64,000 nucleotides of DNA, taken from the NCBI GenBank assembly GCA_964608315.1, contig CAZSNF010000018.1, positions 11,595-75,594 on the forward strand. Reading direction: 5' to 3'. The notes under the pieces were generated by a model that did no database searches, was not told the DNA's origin, and was given only the letters and a program-made list of their open reading frames with translations. Shown one piece after another: positions 41,175 to 49,542 of this stretch. A program made the translations under genes and the position numbers. Each line of letters opens with the position of its first letter. Position 1 is the stretch's first letter. This DNA comes from VXPQ01 sp964608315 (GTDB lineage: Bacteria > Bacteroidota > Rhodothermia > Rhodothermales > VXPQ01).

Positions 41175-42517
41175 ATGCTTTCTGGACATGGCGCACGCTC
41201 GGAGATCTATTCGAGATTGGTGCGGGCAAAACCATGTCCGCCGCCGCTCGAAACGGTCCTGACAAGACCCCATTTCTCAGGACTTCGAATGTCTTTTGGG
41301 ATGAGATAGATATATCGTCTGTAGATGAGATGTCGATTCCGGAGCGCGAATTGTCTAACAAGCTACTGCAGCCTGGCGACATGCTTGTTTGCGAAGGCGG
41401 CGAGATCGGCCGTGCGGCAATCTGGAACGGGGAAATCGAAACCATGTCGTTTCAGAACCACCTGCATCGCCTACGGCCTGTTGTCGAGGAAATCGAGCCA
41501 CGTTTCTATGTGTATTTCTTGCAATCCGCTTTTACTCAACTCGGCATTTTTGAGGGGGCGGGCAACAAGACGACGATACCGAATCTGTCGCGCAGCCGGT
41601 TAGCAGGACTTGAGGTGCCGCAGCCTGAGATCGGTGAGCAGCGAGCTATTGTTACCGTGCTTGCAAGGGTACGAGAATCTATCAAAATGCACGATCAGGG
41701 TGTCGTACTTGCCCAGGAGTTGAAACGCGCTGCGATGCAGACCCTGTTCACACGCGGTCTGCGCGGCGAAGTACAGAAGGAGACAGAGATTGGGCCGATG
41801 CCGGAGAGTTGGGAGGTGGTGCCCTTGGCCGCGCTTTGCACTTCTACTGATTCAGTTGATCTGCGATCCGAAGGTAACCGAGAGATCAATTATGTGGATG
41901 TTTCATCCATTTCTCGCGATTACCTGCGCATCGAAACGACATCCCCATACGTTCTTAAAGAAGCACCCGGTCGCGCAAGGAAGCGCATTTTGACCGATGA
42001 TACCATATTTGCAACCGTGCGACCCACTCTCTTGCGCGTCGCCGTCGTCCCTGATGAACTGGATAATCAGGTTTGCTCCACTGCGTTCTGTGTTCTCCGC
42101 CGTGATAGCAAGATGAGCGTTCAAAATTTCATCTACTATGTTGTGCAGCGTGACCAGTTTATTCAGCAGCTTGCGGGGATACAAACAGGCGCAAGCTATC
42201 CGGCTGTAACAGATCGGACGGTCAAGGAACAGCCAATTCCGTTGCCGGGCCGGAAAGAACAGCACGAAATTGTCGCTATCCTCAATGCCATTGATCGCAA
42301 GATTGACTTGCACCGTGAGAAACGTGCGGTCCTCGACGATTTGTTCAAGGCGTTGTTACACAATCTCATGACAGGAAAGATCAGTGTGGGACAGCTTGAT
42401 CTATCGGCAGTTGGGAAAAAATGGAAAGAGCATTGCAGGGGAACTATCCCGGATTTACTGGACCCTGACACCACTCAATACATTCTGTACCTCAAAAATA
42501 TTACAGAGGAAACATGA
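41171..42517 (+). CDS. hsdS: Type I restriction-modification specificity subunit HsdS
   Basis: A 448-residue DNA-recognition subunit. Two target recognition domains: the first to about residue 150 (LGDLFEIGAGKTM, LVCEGGEIGRAAIW, TTIPNLSRSRLAGLEVPQP), then the central helices IVTVLARVRESIKMHDQGVV, a second from about residue 205 (GPMPESWEVVPLAAL, TIFATVRPTLLRVAVV), and a C-terminal helical repeat EIVAILNAIDRKIDLHREKRAVLDDLFKALLHNLMTG. It overlaps hsdM and the next gene by 4 bases each. Target sequence cannot be predicted by eye. Confidence 0.93.
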   Translation: MNAFWTWRTLGDLFEIGAGKTMSAAARNGPDKTPFLRTSNVFWDEIDISSVDEMSIPERELSNKLLQPGDMLVCEGGEIGRAAIWNGEIETMSFQNHLHRLRPVVEEIEPRFYVYFLQSAFTQLGIFEGAGNKTTIPNLSRSRLAGLEVPQPEIGEQRAIVTVLARVRESIKMHDQGVVLAQELKRAAMQTLFTRGLRGEVQKETEIGPMPESWEVVPLAALCTSTDSVDLRSEGNREINYVDVSSISRDYLRIETTSPYVLKEAPGRARKRILTDDTIFATVRPTLLRVAVVPDELDNQVCSTAFCVLRRDSKMSVQNFIYYVVQRDQFIQQLAGIQTGASYPAVTDRTVKEQPIPLPGRKEQHEIVAILNAIDRKIDLHREKRAVLDDLFKALLHNLMTGKISVGQLDLSAVGKKWKEHCRGTIPDLLDPDTTQYILYLKNITEET

Positions 42518-43476
42518 AAATATCCAGCGTACTAAATTCAGAAATTTCTGATACCCGAGCTGCAATCAGAACCTATTCTAACTATAGCGCGGCATGGTGC
42601 CTGTGGACACAGACGGACTGTACGCCATACGAGGCACAATCTCGTTTGGAGGCGTTTTCGCAACTTCAATCGTCTTCGCGCTACAATCACGAATCAGTAA
42701 GACAACACTTGCTACGAGGAAACCTGACATTGAAGTTCATTCAAAGCATTTCCATTGACGAGAGGCCCGACTTCGCCATGATCAGTGCGCTCTGGTTGTC
42801 CGTACAAGCATATTTTGCGGTTCATGGATTCGGCATGGCTTTTTTATCCGCTAAATATGGTGCCGAAAATCTACCCAAAACACATGGTGCATTTATGCGA
42901 GAGGCTGCAGAACGTATCGTCCGTAATCTTTTTCCATCTCCTTTTTCAGCTATACTTCAAAATGATTATAAGGGATGCAAGTATGCTCAGTCTAAATTGA
43001 TAAACATTAGCGATGATCGTATGTCCATAGGATCGGGATTTAATATCGAACGACCAAACGAGACAACGAGAGACGCGCATATCGCACAGTGTCTCAACAC
43101 AACGCGTCAAATACTGATTTATACTAAATTGGAAAAAGAAAGAGCAAAGGTACGTAAATCAGGAAAGAGACGCGGTATTCTGAGAAAGCAAAAGAAAGTT
43201 GATATTGCGCACAGTATTGCGCCAACAACAATTCTCAATTATCTACACCGTGCTCGAATCAAATCAAACTACGAGGATCCGACAATGTACCATGAGGGAT
43301 CCGCTGATGCGGATGCAATGTTGGACTTAGTACGTAACACTCAAAAACTTGCAACGATGCTATGCGCTTTTCTTGTCGCCAGTCTGTGGCGAACTATCGA
43401 TAAAACCGCCAAGGATCAATTTGGAGAGGATGTAGATATCGATTGCTTGCTGGAATCTATAGGCAAAAAGCAGTAA
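42514..43476 (+). CDS. Unknown gene embedded in the type I R-M operon
   Basis: A 320-residue protein I do not recognise. It begins MKISSVLNSEISDTRAAIRT and is largely helical, with YFAVHGFGMAFLSA near residue 105, a basic stretch (EKERAKVRKSGKRRGILRKQKK) near 205-230, and TMLCAFLVASLWRTIDKTAKD near the end. The YFAVHG.GMAF helix is reminiscent of HEPN-like or Abi proteins, but I cannot show it. Its DNA is clearly richer in A and T than its neighbours. It overlaps hsdS by 4 bases, so it is translated as part of the operon. Confidence 0.8.
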   Translation: MKISSVLNSEISDTRAAIRTYSNYSAAWCLWTQTDCTPYEAQSRLEAFSQLQSSSRYNHESVRQHLLRGNLTLKFIQSISIDERPDFAMISALWLSVQAYFAVHGFGMAFLSAKYGAENLPKTHGAFMREAAERIVRNLFPSPFSAILQNDYKGCKYAQSKLINISDDRMSIGSGFNIERPNETTRDAHIAQCLNTTRQILIYTKLEKERAKVRKSGKRRGILRKQKKVDIAHSIAPTTILNYLHRARIKSNYEDPTMYHEGSADADAMLDLVRNTQKLATMLCAFLVASLWRTIDKTAKDQFGEDVDIDCLLESIGKKQ

Positions 43477-43517
43477 GTACTTTGGTGCTATTAGATGGAT
43501 ATCAGGTATCACGTAGC

Positions 43518-44975
43518 ATGAAAATCGGTGTAACCATGACCCTTAACCAAATCATAGCCCTGACTGCCTCCGGCGAATCCGAGACGCTCGAGTTCAAGAG
43601 TACGACGGGAGCGCGCCGCGAAGCTGCCCAAACCGTATGCGCCATGCTCAACCATCGTGGTGGGCATGTGCTGTTCGGCGTGACCCCTGAAGGCAAGGTG
43701 GAGGGGCAGGAGGTAGGCAAACGCACTATTGAAGAGTTGAGCGCAGAACTTCGGGGAATTGAACCGCAGGAGCTGCTCGTCATCGAACGGGTTCGGGTGA
43801 ATGGCGACCGCGAAGTACTGGTGGTTGAAGTGGAGGCGGGACCATCGCGGCCGTATATGTATCGTGGAAGGTCGTATCGGCGGATAGGCAACACGACCGT
43901 AGCCATGTCCGCCCACGAATACCGTCGTATGCTTATGGAGCAAATGCACGGCGAACAGCGCTGGGAGACCCAGCCTGCCGAAGGATGGTCAATTGACGAT
44001 CTCGACGCCGCCCGGATTCGGCGAACTGTCGCGGAAGCGGTTCGGCTCGAGCATTTGGAGGAGCCGCTAAGCCGGGAACCGCTCGATTTGCTCCGCGGAC
44101 TTGGACTTCTGCGCAATGGCGTACTTTTGCGGGCAGCCGTCGTACTGTTCGGAAACACGGAGCGCCTGCTGTCCGATATGCCCCAGTGCCTGCTCCGGGT
44201 CGCCCGTTTCCGGGGCGTCGACAAGATGGATTTCCTGGACAATCGGCAGTTCAATGGCAATGCCTTCTTTTTGCTCGCGAGCGCCGAGCGGTTTCTGCGA
44301 GATAGCATTCCTGTGGCCGGGCGGTTTGAACCAGACCGCTTCGAGCGGATCGACGAACCGCTCTATCCGCCGCTGGCGACGCGGGAAGCGTTGGCGAACG
44401 CGTTATGTCATCGCGACTATTCGATACATGGAGGCTCAATAGGCGTGGCGATCTACGCCGACCGTCTGGAAATAACCTCTGCAGGTTCGTTGCATTTCGG
44501 CCTGACTCCGGAGAACTTGTTTGTTTCGCATGAGTCGCGCCCCTGGAATCCGTTGATTGCGCAAACTTTTCATCGCTGTGGAATCATCGAAGAGTGGGGG
44601 ACCGGTACGCTCAAGATGGTGGATTGGGCAACCTCGGCGGGCCTTCCGGCGCCGGAAATAGAGGACGCCAACGACTGCGTGACCGTGCGTTTCCGGCATG
44701 GCCAATTTGTGCCGCCGCCATATGGTGTTAAAGCTGACCCAGCTCGAAGACGAGAGGCGGTTCTCGCGCTACTAAGCGGTGCCAGCGATGGACTGGCGCG
44801 GCGAGAGATCAGCATGCGATTGGCTCCCTATGCCAGCGAGCGCCAAGTAACACGGGACCTTGAAACGCTAAAGGAGCGCGGGTTAATCGTTTCTTCTGGC
44901 CATGGCGCTACAGCCCGGTGGAAGCGTATTGAGACAGGAGATGATTCTTCCGGGGGGGCTAATGGGGGTTTATAG
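43518..44975 (+). CDS. AlbA/Schlafen domain protein with HATPase_c_4 and winged-helix C-terminus
   Basis: A 485-residue protein. The N-terminal AlbA_2 domain has ESETLEFKSTTGARREAAQTVCAMLNHRGGHVLFGV and SYRRIGNTTVAMS. The middle HATPase_c_4 part shows PLATREALANALCHRDYSIHGGSIGVAIYADRLEITSAGSL and IIEEWGTGTLKMVD. A winged-helix-like end follows (REISMRLAPYASERQVTRDLETLKERGLIV). Such genes are common inside type I R-M loci and are annotated as ATP-binding regulators. The stop TAG lies in the G-rich repeat. A second start at 43536 is possible. Confidence 0.87.
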   Translation: MKIGVTMTLNQIIALTASGESETLEFKSTTGARREAAQTVCAMLNHRGGHVLFGVTPEGKVEGQEVGKRTIEELSAELRGIEPQELLVIERVRVNGDREVLVVEVEAGPSRPYMYRGRSYRRIGNTTVAMSAHEYRRMLMEQMHGEQRWETQPAEGWSIDDLDAARIRRTVAEAVRLEHLEEPLSREPLDLLRGLGLLRNGVLLRAAVVLFGNTERLLSDMPQCLLRVARFRGVDKMDFLDNRQFNGNAFFLLASAERFLRDSIPVAGRFEPDRFERIDEPLYPPLATREALANALCHRDYSIHGGSIGVAIYADRLEITSAGSLHFGLTPENLFVSHESRPWNPLIAQTFHRCGIIEEWGTGTLKMVDWATSAGLPAPEIEDANDCVTVRFRHGQFVPPPYGVKADPARRREAVLALLSGASDGLARREISMRLAPYASERQVTRDLETLKERGLIVSSGHGATARWKRIETGDDSSGGANGGL

Positions 44976-45040
44976 GGGGCTAATGGGGGTTTATAGGGGG
45001 CTTATTCCGGCTTATTCCGGCTTATCCCGGCTTATTTCCA
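44951..45040 (+). repeat. G-rich tandem repeats followed by CTTATTCCGG tandem repeats
   Basis: Two copies of a 21-bp unit (GGGGGCTAATGGGGGTTTAT plus A), then four 10-bp units of CTTATTCCGG type (45001-45040, the last degenerate). It sits between the AlbA gene stop, which lies in the first unit, and hsdR. Five G-tracts could form a quadruplex. Confidence 0.85.
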
Positions 45041-45099
45041 TCGTTGCAGTGCAAAAAACCTTGTTCAGCAATCCGGGAAACATTCGGTAATGGGCGCCT

Positions 45100-48051
45100 A
45101 TGACTGATCTGCAAATCACCGAGTCCGCTGCTGTTCAGTTTCCCATGGTTCGCCATGCGGAGGCTATCGGCTGGACGCCTGTCCCGCCCGATATTGCCTT
45201 GCAGAAGCGAGGCGGCGAGGCCGGGATGTTGTTCCGGGACGAGATCGAAGGAGCCCTGAGGCGATTCAATGCCTGGATGACGGACGATACTATCCGCTCC
45301 GTTATCGACCGGTTCGAAGCGATACCTCCCACGATTGAAGGCAACCGGGAGATACTTTTGTGGTTGCGGGGCGAACGGCAAGGGTACGACGAGAACGAGC
45401 AACGTAACCGGCGAGTCCGGTTCATCGATTTCGAGCATCCGGGCAATAATGCACTGCACGTTACGTGGGAATGGAAAATCAAGCCCCTGGCCCGCAAGGG
45501 CAATCGAGCGGACGTTATATTCGTAGTCAATGGGATACCGGTTGCTATTGTCGAGCACAAGAACCCAACGGGCGCCGACGCCATTGAACGCGGCATTACC
45601 CAACTGCGGCGCTACGAGAAGGAAACGCCCGAACTTATGGGCGCGGCGCAACTCTTCAACGTTACGCATCTGCTCGAGTACTGGTACGGCGTTACCTGGA
45701 ATGTTTCGCACCGTTTTATGGCCCGCTGGAAGGAGCGCCGGGAGGATACCTACCGGTTCGCTGTTCAATCGTTCTTCGAACCGACCGATTTCCTGCGCAC
45801 GTTGCGAGACTGGATTCTCTTCTACGTCGAGGACGGTGAAACGAAGAAGTCCGTGCTTCGTCAGCACCAGCGTCGCGCTGCCGACCGCATTGTCGAGCGC
45901 TGCTCCAGTCGGGAAAAGCGGCGCGGACTCATCTGGCACACGCAAGGCTCCGGCAAGACCTTCACGCTGCTCACCGCCGCCCGGCTTATCCTCGAACGAG
46001 AGGACCGGTTTCGTACGCCGACGGTGGTCGTGGTCGTGGACCGGACAGAACTCGAAGGGCAGCTCAAAGGCTGGGTAGAGCGCCTGCTCGGAGAAATGCA
46101 GCAGCAGGCTATAGCCATCGCGCGCGCGAACTCCAAAGACGATCTTCGGGAACTGTTCAGGGCCGACCAGCGCGGCCTGATTCTGTCCATGATCCACAAG
46201 TTCGAGGGTATCGAGAAGAACGCCAACGCCCGCGACAACATATACGTGTTCATCGACGAGGCGCACCGCTCGGTGGCCAGGGACCTGGGTACGTATCTGA
46301 TGGCGGCGCTGCCCAATGCTACGATTGTCGGATTTACCGGTACTCCGATCGCCCGGACGCACCAGGGCGAAGGAACGTTCAAAATATTTGGTGCAGACGA
46401 CGAGCGGGGCTACCTGGACAAGTATGCGATCGCCGAATCCATTGAAGACAAGACGACGCTGCCGATTCGCCACACAATGGCGCCCAGCGAAATGAGGGTG
46501 CCGGCGGAGCGGCTCGATCAAGAGTTTTTCGCCCTTGCCGAAAGCGAGGCGGTAACCGATATCGACGAACTCAACAAAGTGCTCGACAGGGCCGTCGGTC
46601 TGCGCACTTTTCTGACGGCCGATGACCGTATTGAGAACATTGCGGCCTTTGTCGCCAACCATTTCAGGGAAAATGTGAGGCCGCTCGGCTACAAGGCGTT
46701 CCTTGTCGCCGTGAACCGGGAAGCTTGCGCCAGATACAAGCGCGCGCTCGACAAACACCTTCCGAGTGAATGGAGCGCCGCAGTCTATACAGAGAACCCT
46801 GACGATACTGTTCGCCGTCCGCTGGTCGCCGAATTGCAGCTGTCGCCGGGGCGCGAGGAGGATGTCCGACTCATGTTCAAGAAAGCAGGTGAGAATCCGC
46901 AGATTCTCATCGTTACCGACAAGTTACTGACGGGCTACGATGCGAAGATTCTTTACTGCATGTATCTCGACAAGCCGATGCGCGATCATGTGCTTTTGCA
47001 GGCCATCGCGCGCGTAAATCGGCCTTACGGGGACGAAAACGCCGACCGCAAGCGCGTTGGCCTTGTCGTTGACTTTGTGGGCGTTTTGGGCGAACTGAAG
47101 AAAGCGTTGCGATTCGATTCGGAGGATGTGAGCGGGGTCATCGAGGGACTTGACTTGCTCAGGGAGGACTTCCTTGAAAAGATCGAAAAGGCAAAGGCGG
47201 AGTATCTGGCGGGCGAAAGCGAAGTGGACACGGATGAGCGCCTTGAACGGATCGTGTACGGGCGCTTTCTGGATCCCGAATCGCGCAAGGAATTTTTTGC
47301 GGCCTATAAGGAGATCGAGGCCCTTTGGGAAATCCTGTCGCCTTCACCGGAACTGCGCGATCATATAGAGGCCTTTGGACAACTTGCCCGTCTCTATGCT
47401 ACGGTTCGGAACGCATACGCGAAAACCATCCTTTACCAAACGGATCTGGCGCAAAAAACGCGCCGCATGGTGCAAGAGAGCGCAGCCCAGTACAGCCTTG
47501 GCGATTCGGTGAAAACGGTGACGTTCGATGCGGGCATGCTTGCGACGCTTCGGGGCGAGCCGGGCCCCAAAGAAGCCAAGGTTTTCAATCTTGTGCGGGG
47601 GCTCCGCCGGGAAATCGAGAACCAGCCCGAGATGGAGGCCATCCTGATACCTCTGAGAGAGCGGGCGGAAGGGATTCTTCAGGATATGGAGCGCCGCCGT
47701 ACGGATGGGTTGGCCGCTATGGATTCGTTGGCGGACCTGATTCGTGAAAAGGAGACTGCGATCAAGGAATTGAAAAACAGCGGGCTTGCGCCGCGCACTT
47801 TTGGCGTCTATTGGACGCTGAGGAAAGATGAGAGATTGCGAGCTGCCGGGATCGATCCAATGGAATTAGCGCGGGATACCCAAGCGCTCCTTGAGCGGTT
47901 TCCCCACGCAGCGGTTAATGCTGAGGAGAGACGACGGTTGCGGGCAGATCTCTATAAACCGTTTCTGACACTGGCCGAAGAAGAGCGTCGCAGTATCGTA
48001 GCGCGAATTCTTGTAACGCTTTTGGGTAAGAATGCCGATGCGGACACATGA
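45100..48051 (+). CDS. hsdR: Type I restriction endonuclease subunit HsdR
   Basis: A 983-residue translocase-nuclease. The N-terminal nuclease motif is RADVIFVVNGIPVAIVEHKNP (Asp, ExK). SF2 motor motifs are HTQGSGKTFTLL (Walker A), FIDEAHRSVARDLG (DEAH) and VGFTGTPIAR, with LLTGYDAKILYCMYLDKPMRDHVLLQAIARVNRP in the second RecA domain. A helical C-terminus for complex assembly follows. Together with HsdM and HsdS this forms an apparently complete type I system. The end overlaps the metalloprotease gene by 20 bases. Confidence 0.95.
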   Translation: MTDLQITESAAVQFPMVRHAEAIGWTPVPPDIALQKRGGEAGMLFRDEIEGALRRFNAWMTDDTIRSVIDRFEAIPPTIEGNREILLWLRGERQGYDENEQRNRRVRFIDFEHPGNNALHVTWEWKIKPLARKGNRADVIFVVNGIPVAIVEHKNPTGADAIERGITQLRRYEKETPELMGAAQLFNVTHLLEYWYGVTWNVSHRFMARWKERREDTYRFAVQSFFEPTDFLRTLRDWILFYVEDGETKKSVLRQHQRRAADRIVERCSSREKRRGLIWHTQGSGKTFTLLTAARLILEREDRFRTPTVVVVVDRTELEGQLKGWVERLLGEMQQQAIAIARANSKDDLRELFRADQRGLILSMIHKFEGIEKNANARDNIYVFIDEAHRSVARDLGTYLMAALPNATIVGFTGTPIARTHQGEGTFKIFGADDERGYLDKYAIAESIEDKTTLPIRHTMAPSEMRVPAERLDQEFFALAESEAVTDIDELNKVLDRAVGLRTFLTADDRIENIAAFVANHFRENVRPLGYKAFLVAVNREACARYKRALDKHLPSEWSAAVYTENPDDTVRRPLVAELQLSPGREEDVRLMFKKAGENPQILIVTDKLLTGYDAKILYCMYLDKPMRDHVLLQAIARVNRPYGDENADRKRVGLVVDFVGVLGELKKALRFDSEDVSGVIEGLDLLREDFLEKIEKAKAEYLAGESEVDTDERLERIVYGRFLDPESRKEFFAAYKEIEALWEILSPSPELRDHIEAFGQLARLYATVRNAYAKTILYQTDLAQKTRRMVQESAAQYSLGDSVKTVTFDAGMLATLRGEPGPKEAKVFNLVRGLRREIENQPEMEAILIPLRERAEGILQDMERRRTDGLAAMDSLADLIREKETAIKELKNSGLAPRTFGVYWTLRKDERLRAAGIDPMELARDTQALLERFPHAAVNAEERRRLRADLYKPFLTLAEEERRSIVARILVTLLGKNADADT

Positions 48052-48337
48052 CGAGCGGCGCGAGGCGATTTGTAGCCGTGTCGAATACTGGACAGGGCGC
48101 CTGAATGTGCATCCCCGGCAAGTACGGGTTCAGTCTATGACCCGCAAATGGGGTTCGTGCTCCACGTCGGGGATTATCACGCTGGCGAACGATCTGGCTG
48201 ACCAGGAGGACGGATTTCAGGATTTCGTGATCGCACACGAACTGCTGCACCTGCGTGTCCCCAATCACGGACGGCTGTTCAAGGCGTTAATGACAGCCTA
48301 CGTACCCGACTGGAAGAAATACGATGTGAAAAGATAA
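48032..48337 (+). CDS. YgjP-like zinc metallopeptidase (DUF45)
   Basis: A 101-residue protein with HELLHLRVPNHGRLF (HExxH plus downstream His) and RKWGSCSTSGIITLANDL, both DUF45/YgjP hallmarks. It is shorter than many YgjP proteins (about 160-230 residues), lacking the N-terminal part. Genes of this type often close type I R-M operons after hsdR, as here with a 20-base overlap. Function in the system is unproven. Starts at 48032 or 48038. Confidence 0.88.
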   Translation: MPMRTHDERREAICSRVEYWTGRLNVHPRQVRVQSMTRKWGSCSTSGIITLANDLADQEDGFQDFVIAHELLHLRVPNHGRLFKALMTAYVPDWKKYDVKR

Positions 48338-48365
48338 GACACGTTTTGCGCCACTTGCCCCCAAA

Positions 48366-48755
48366 TCAGGAAGTTGGTGGCCATGCATATCGCCTGAGCA
48401 CCACTTCTTCCGTTCGATTCAGGACGATCTGTATAACTTCGTTTGCCGGTTCCTTGTCTCTCAATTGATCCAGTGCGTACAGGAACAAGCGCGTCTGTAT
48501 ATCCAGATTGATGCGCCCTGGCGCGGAAATACAGATCAAGCCCCGGTGTTGGTCTTGCTCCTTGACGAGTCTCAGGAAGTCTCGCGTATTATTAGTGACA
48601 ATCACATAGTTATCCGCGACGGCTCGGCGTACGATGGTCTCGTCCGGCGCCGACCTGAGATCAAGTCTGTTAACGTGTGTCGATTCGGAAAACCCTTTGC
48701 TTCGGGCGAGTTCAGCAAGTTGTATGCTTAAGCATTCATCAATCAAAAATTTCAT
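48366..48755 (-). CDS. DUF5615 PIN-like toxin
   Basis: A 129-residue PIN-like protein: MKFLIDECLSIQLAELARSKG (first acidic pair), RSAPDETIVRRAVADNYVIVTNNTRDFLRLV (Asp-Glu and the TNNTRDF motif). DUF5615 proteins are predicted ribonuclease toxins and are usually paired with DUF433 antitoxins, as here. The start overlaps the DUF433 stop by 4 bases. Confidence 0.88.
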   Translation of the reverse strand: MKFLIDECLSIQLAELARSKGFSESTHVNRLDLRSAPDETIVRRAVADNYVIVTNNTRDFLRLVKEQDQHRGLICISAPGRINLDIQTRLFLYALDQLRDKEPANEVIQIVLNRTEEVVLRRYAWPPTS

Positions 48756-49381
48756 AGCGTCCCAGGTAATTCATGCAAATTAATTTTGCTGGAGGAAAGC
48801 AGTTTTTTCTTTTCCCAGCCGGATATCTTGCGCGGACGACCGCGGCGAGGATAGGCTGAGGCATAGATGACAGCGCTTTCTATTTTCTCTTTCGTCAAAG
48901 CGGGATATGCTTCCAGCAGGTCACAAATCGCATCTCCGTTGGCGATCATATCTGCGATGTCGTGCACAGGTATCCGCGTCCCCCGAAAACAAGGCGTCCC
49001 GTCAAGGATGTCATCGTTTGCGGCGACCATCTTTTTGGCCTTTTCGAGCGCTGTCAATCCTTTGCGCACAACCCTTTTCATAGGGCGGATATCTACCGAA
49101 ACGATCTCTGTGCGGATAATATTTATATCGGGGCGTTCAAGGAGGCGGCGAATCATTCTCTTTCGTCCCCTCGGAGTAAGGACGCTGGTGGTCTCGTGGG
49201 CCAACTTTACGCCGACGAGCGCTGCCTCCTTGCCCATAATCGTACGGGCGCCCTTGCGCCTCTTGACCGCCTTGCCCAAGAGGCGCGCATCAATGATGCG
49301 ATTCACCTGTTTGAGGGGAACGCCAGTGATGCATGCGGCCTCGTTGGCGGACAGATTGCTCGTTTCATGCGTTGTTGCCAT
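48752..49381 (-). CDS. DUF433 antitoxin with an N-terminal extension
   Basis: A 209-residue protein. The C-terminal DUF433 domain (from about residue 125) shows ILDGTPCFRGTRIPVHDIADMIANGDAICDLLEAYPALTKEKIESAVIYASAYPRRG. The N-terminal 120 residues include an HTH-like segment LSANEAACITGVPLKQVNRIIDARLLG. It is longer than minimal DUF433 proteins (about 75 residues), as in the MerR-like form. First gene of the pair; probably represses its own promoter. Confidence 0.85.
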   Translation of the reverse strand: MATTHETSNLSANEAACITGVPLKQVNRIIDARLLGKAVKRRKGARTIMGKEAALVGVKLAHETTSVLTPRGRKRMIRRLLERPDINIIRTEIVSVDIRPMKRVVRKGLTALEKAKKMVAANDDILDGTPCFRGTRIPVHDIADMIANGDAICDLLEAYPALTKEKIESAVIYASAYPRRGRPRKISGWEKKKLLSSSKINLHELPGTL

Positions 49382-49385
49382 AATC

Positions 49386-49426
49386 TTTCCTTTTATATGG
49401 AATATTTCTTCCTTTATGGAAGAATA
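49386..49426. promoter_or_regulatory. Paired palindromes upstream of the DUF433/DUF5615 operon (possible operator)
   Basis: Two neighbouring inverted repeats, TTCC-TTTTATAT-GGAA and TTCC-TTTAT-GGAA, about 5 to 45 bases upstream of the DUF433 start codon. A tandem pair of similar half-sites in a toxin-antitoxin leader suggests autoregulation. Confidence 0.5.
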
Positions 49427-49542
49427 TAGTTAACCGAACACTCAAGATCAATGCAAGGTTCCGGAAAAAATCCCCGGAACCCCTTTCCTTCCAGATCGTG
49501 CACGGAAGCCCGGCCCTTCGCATTGCAATCCGTTTGCCCGCC

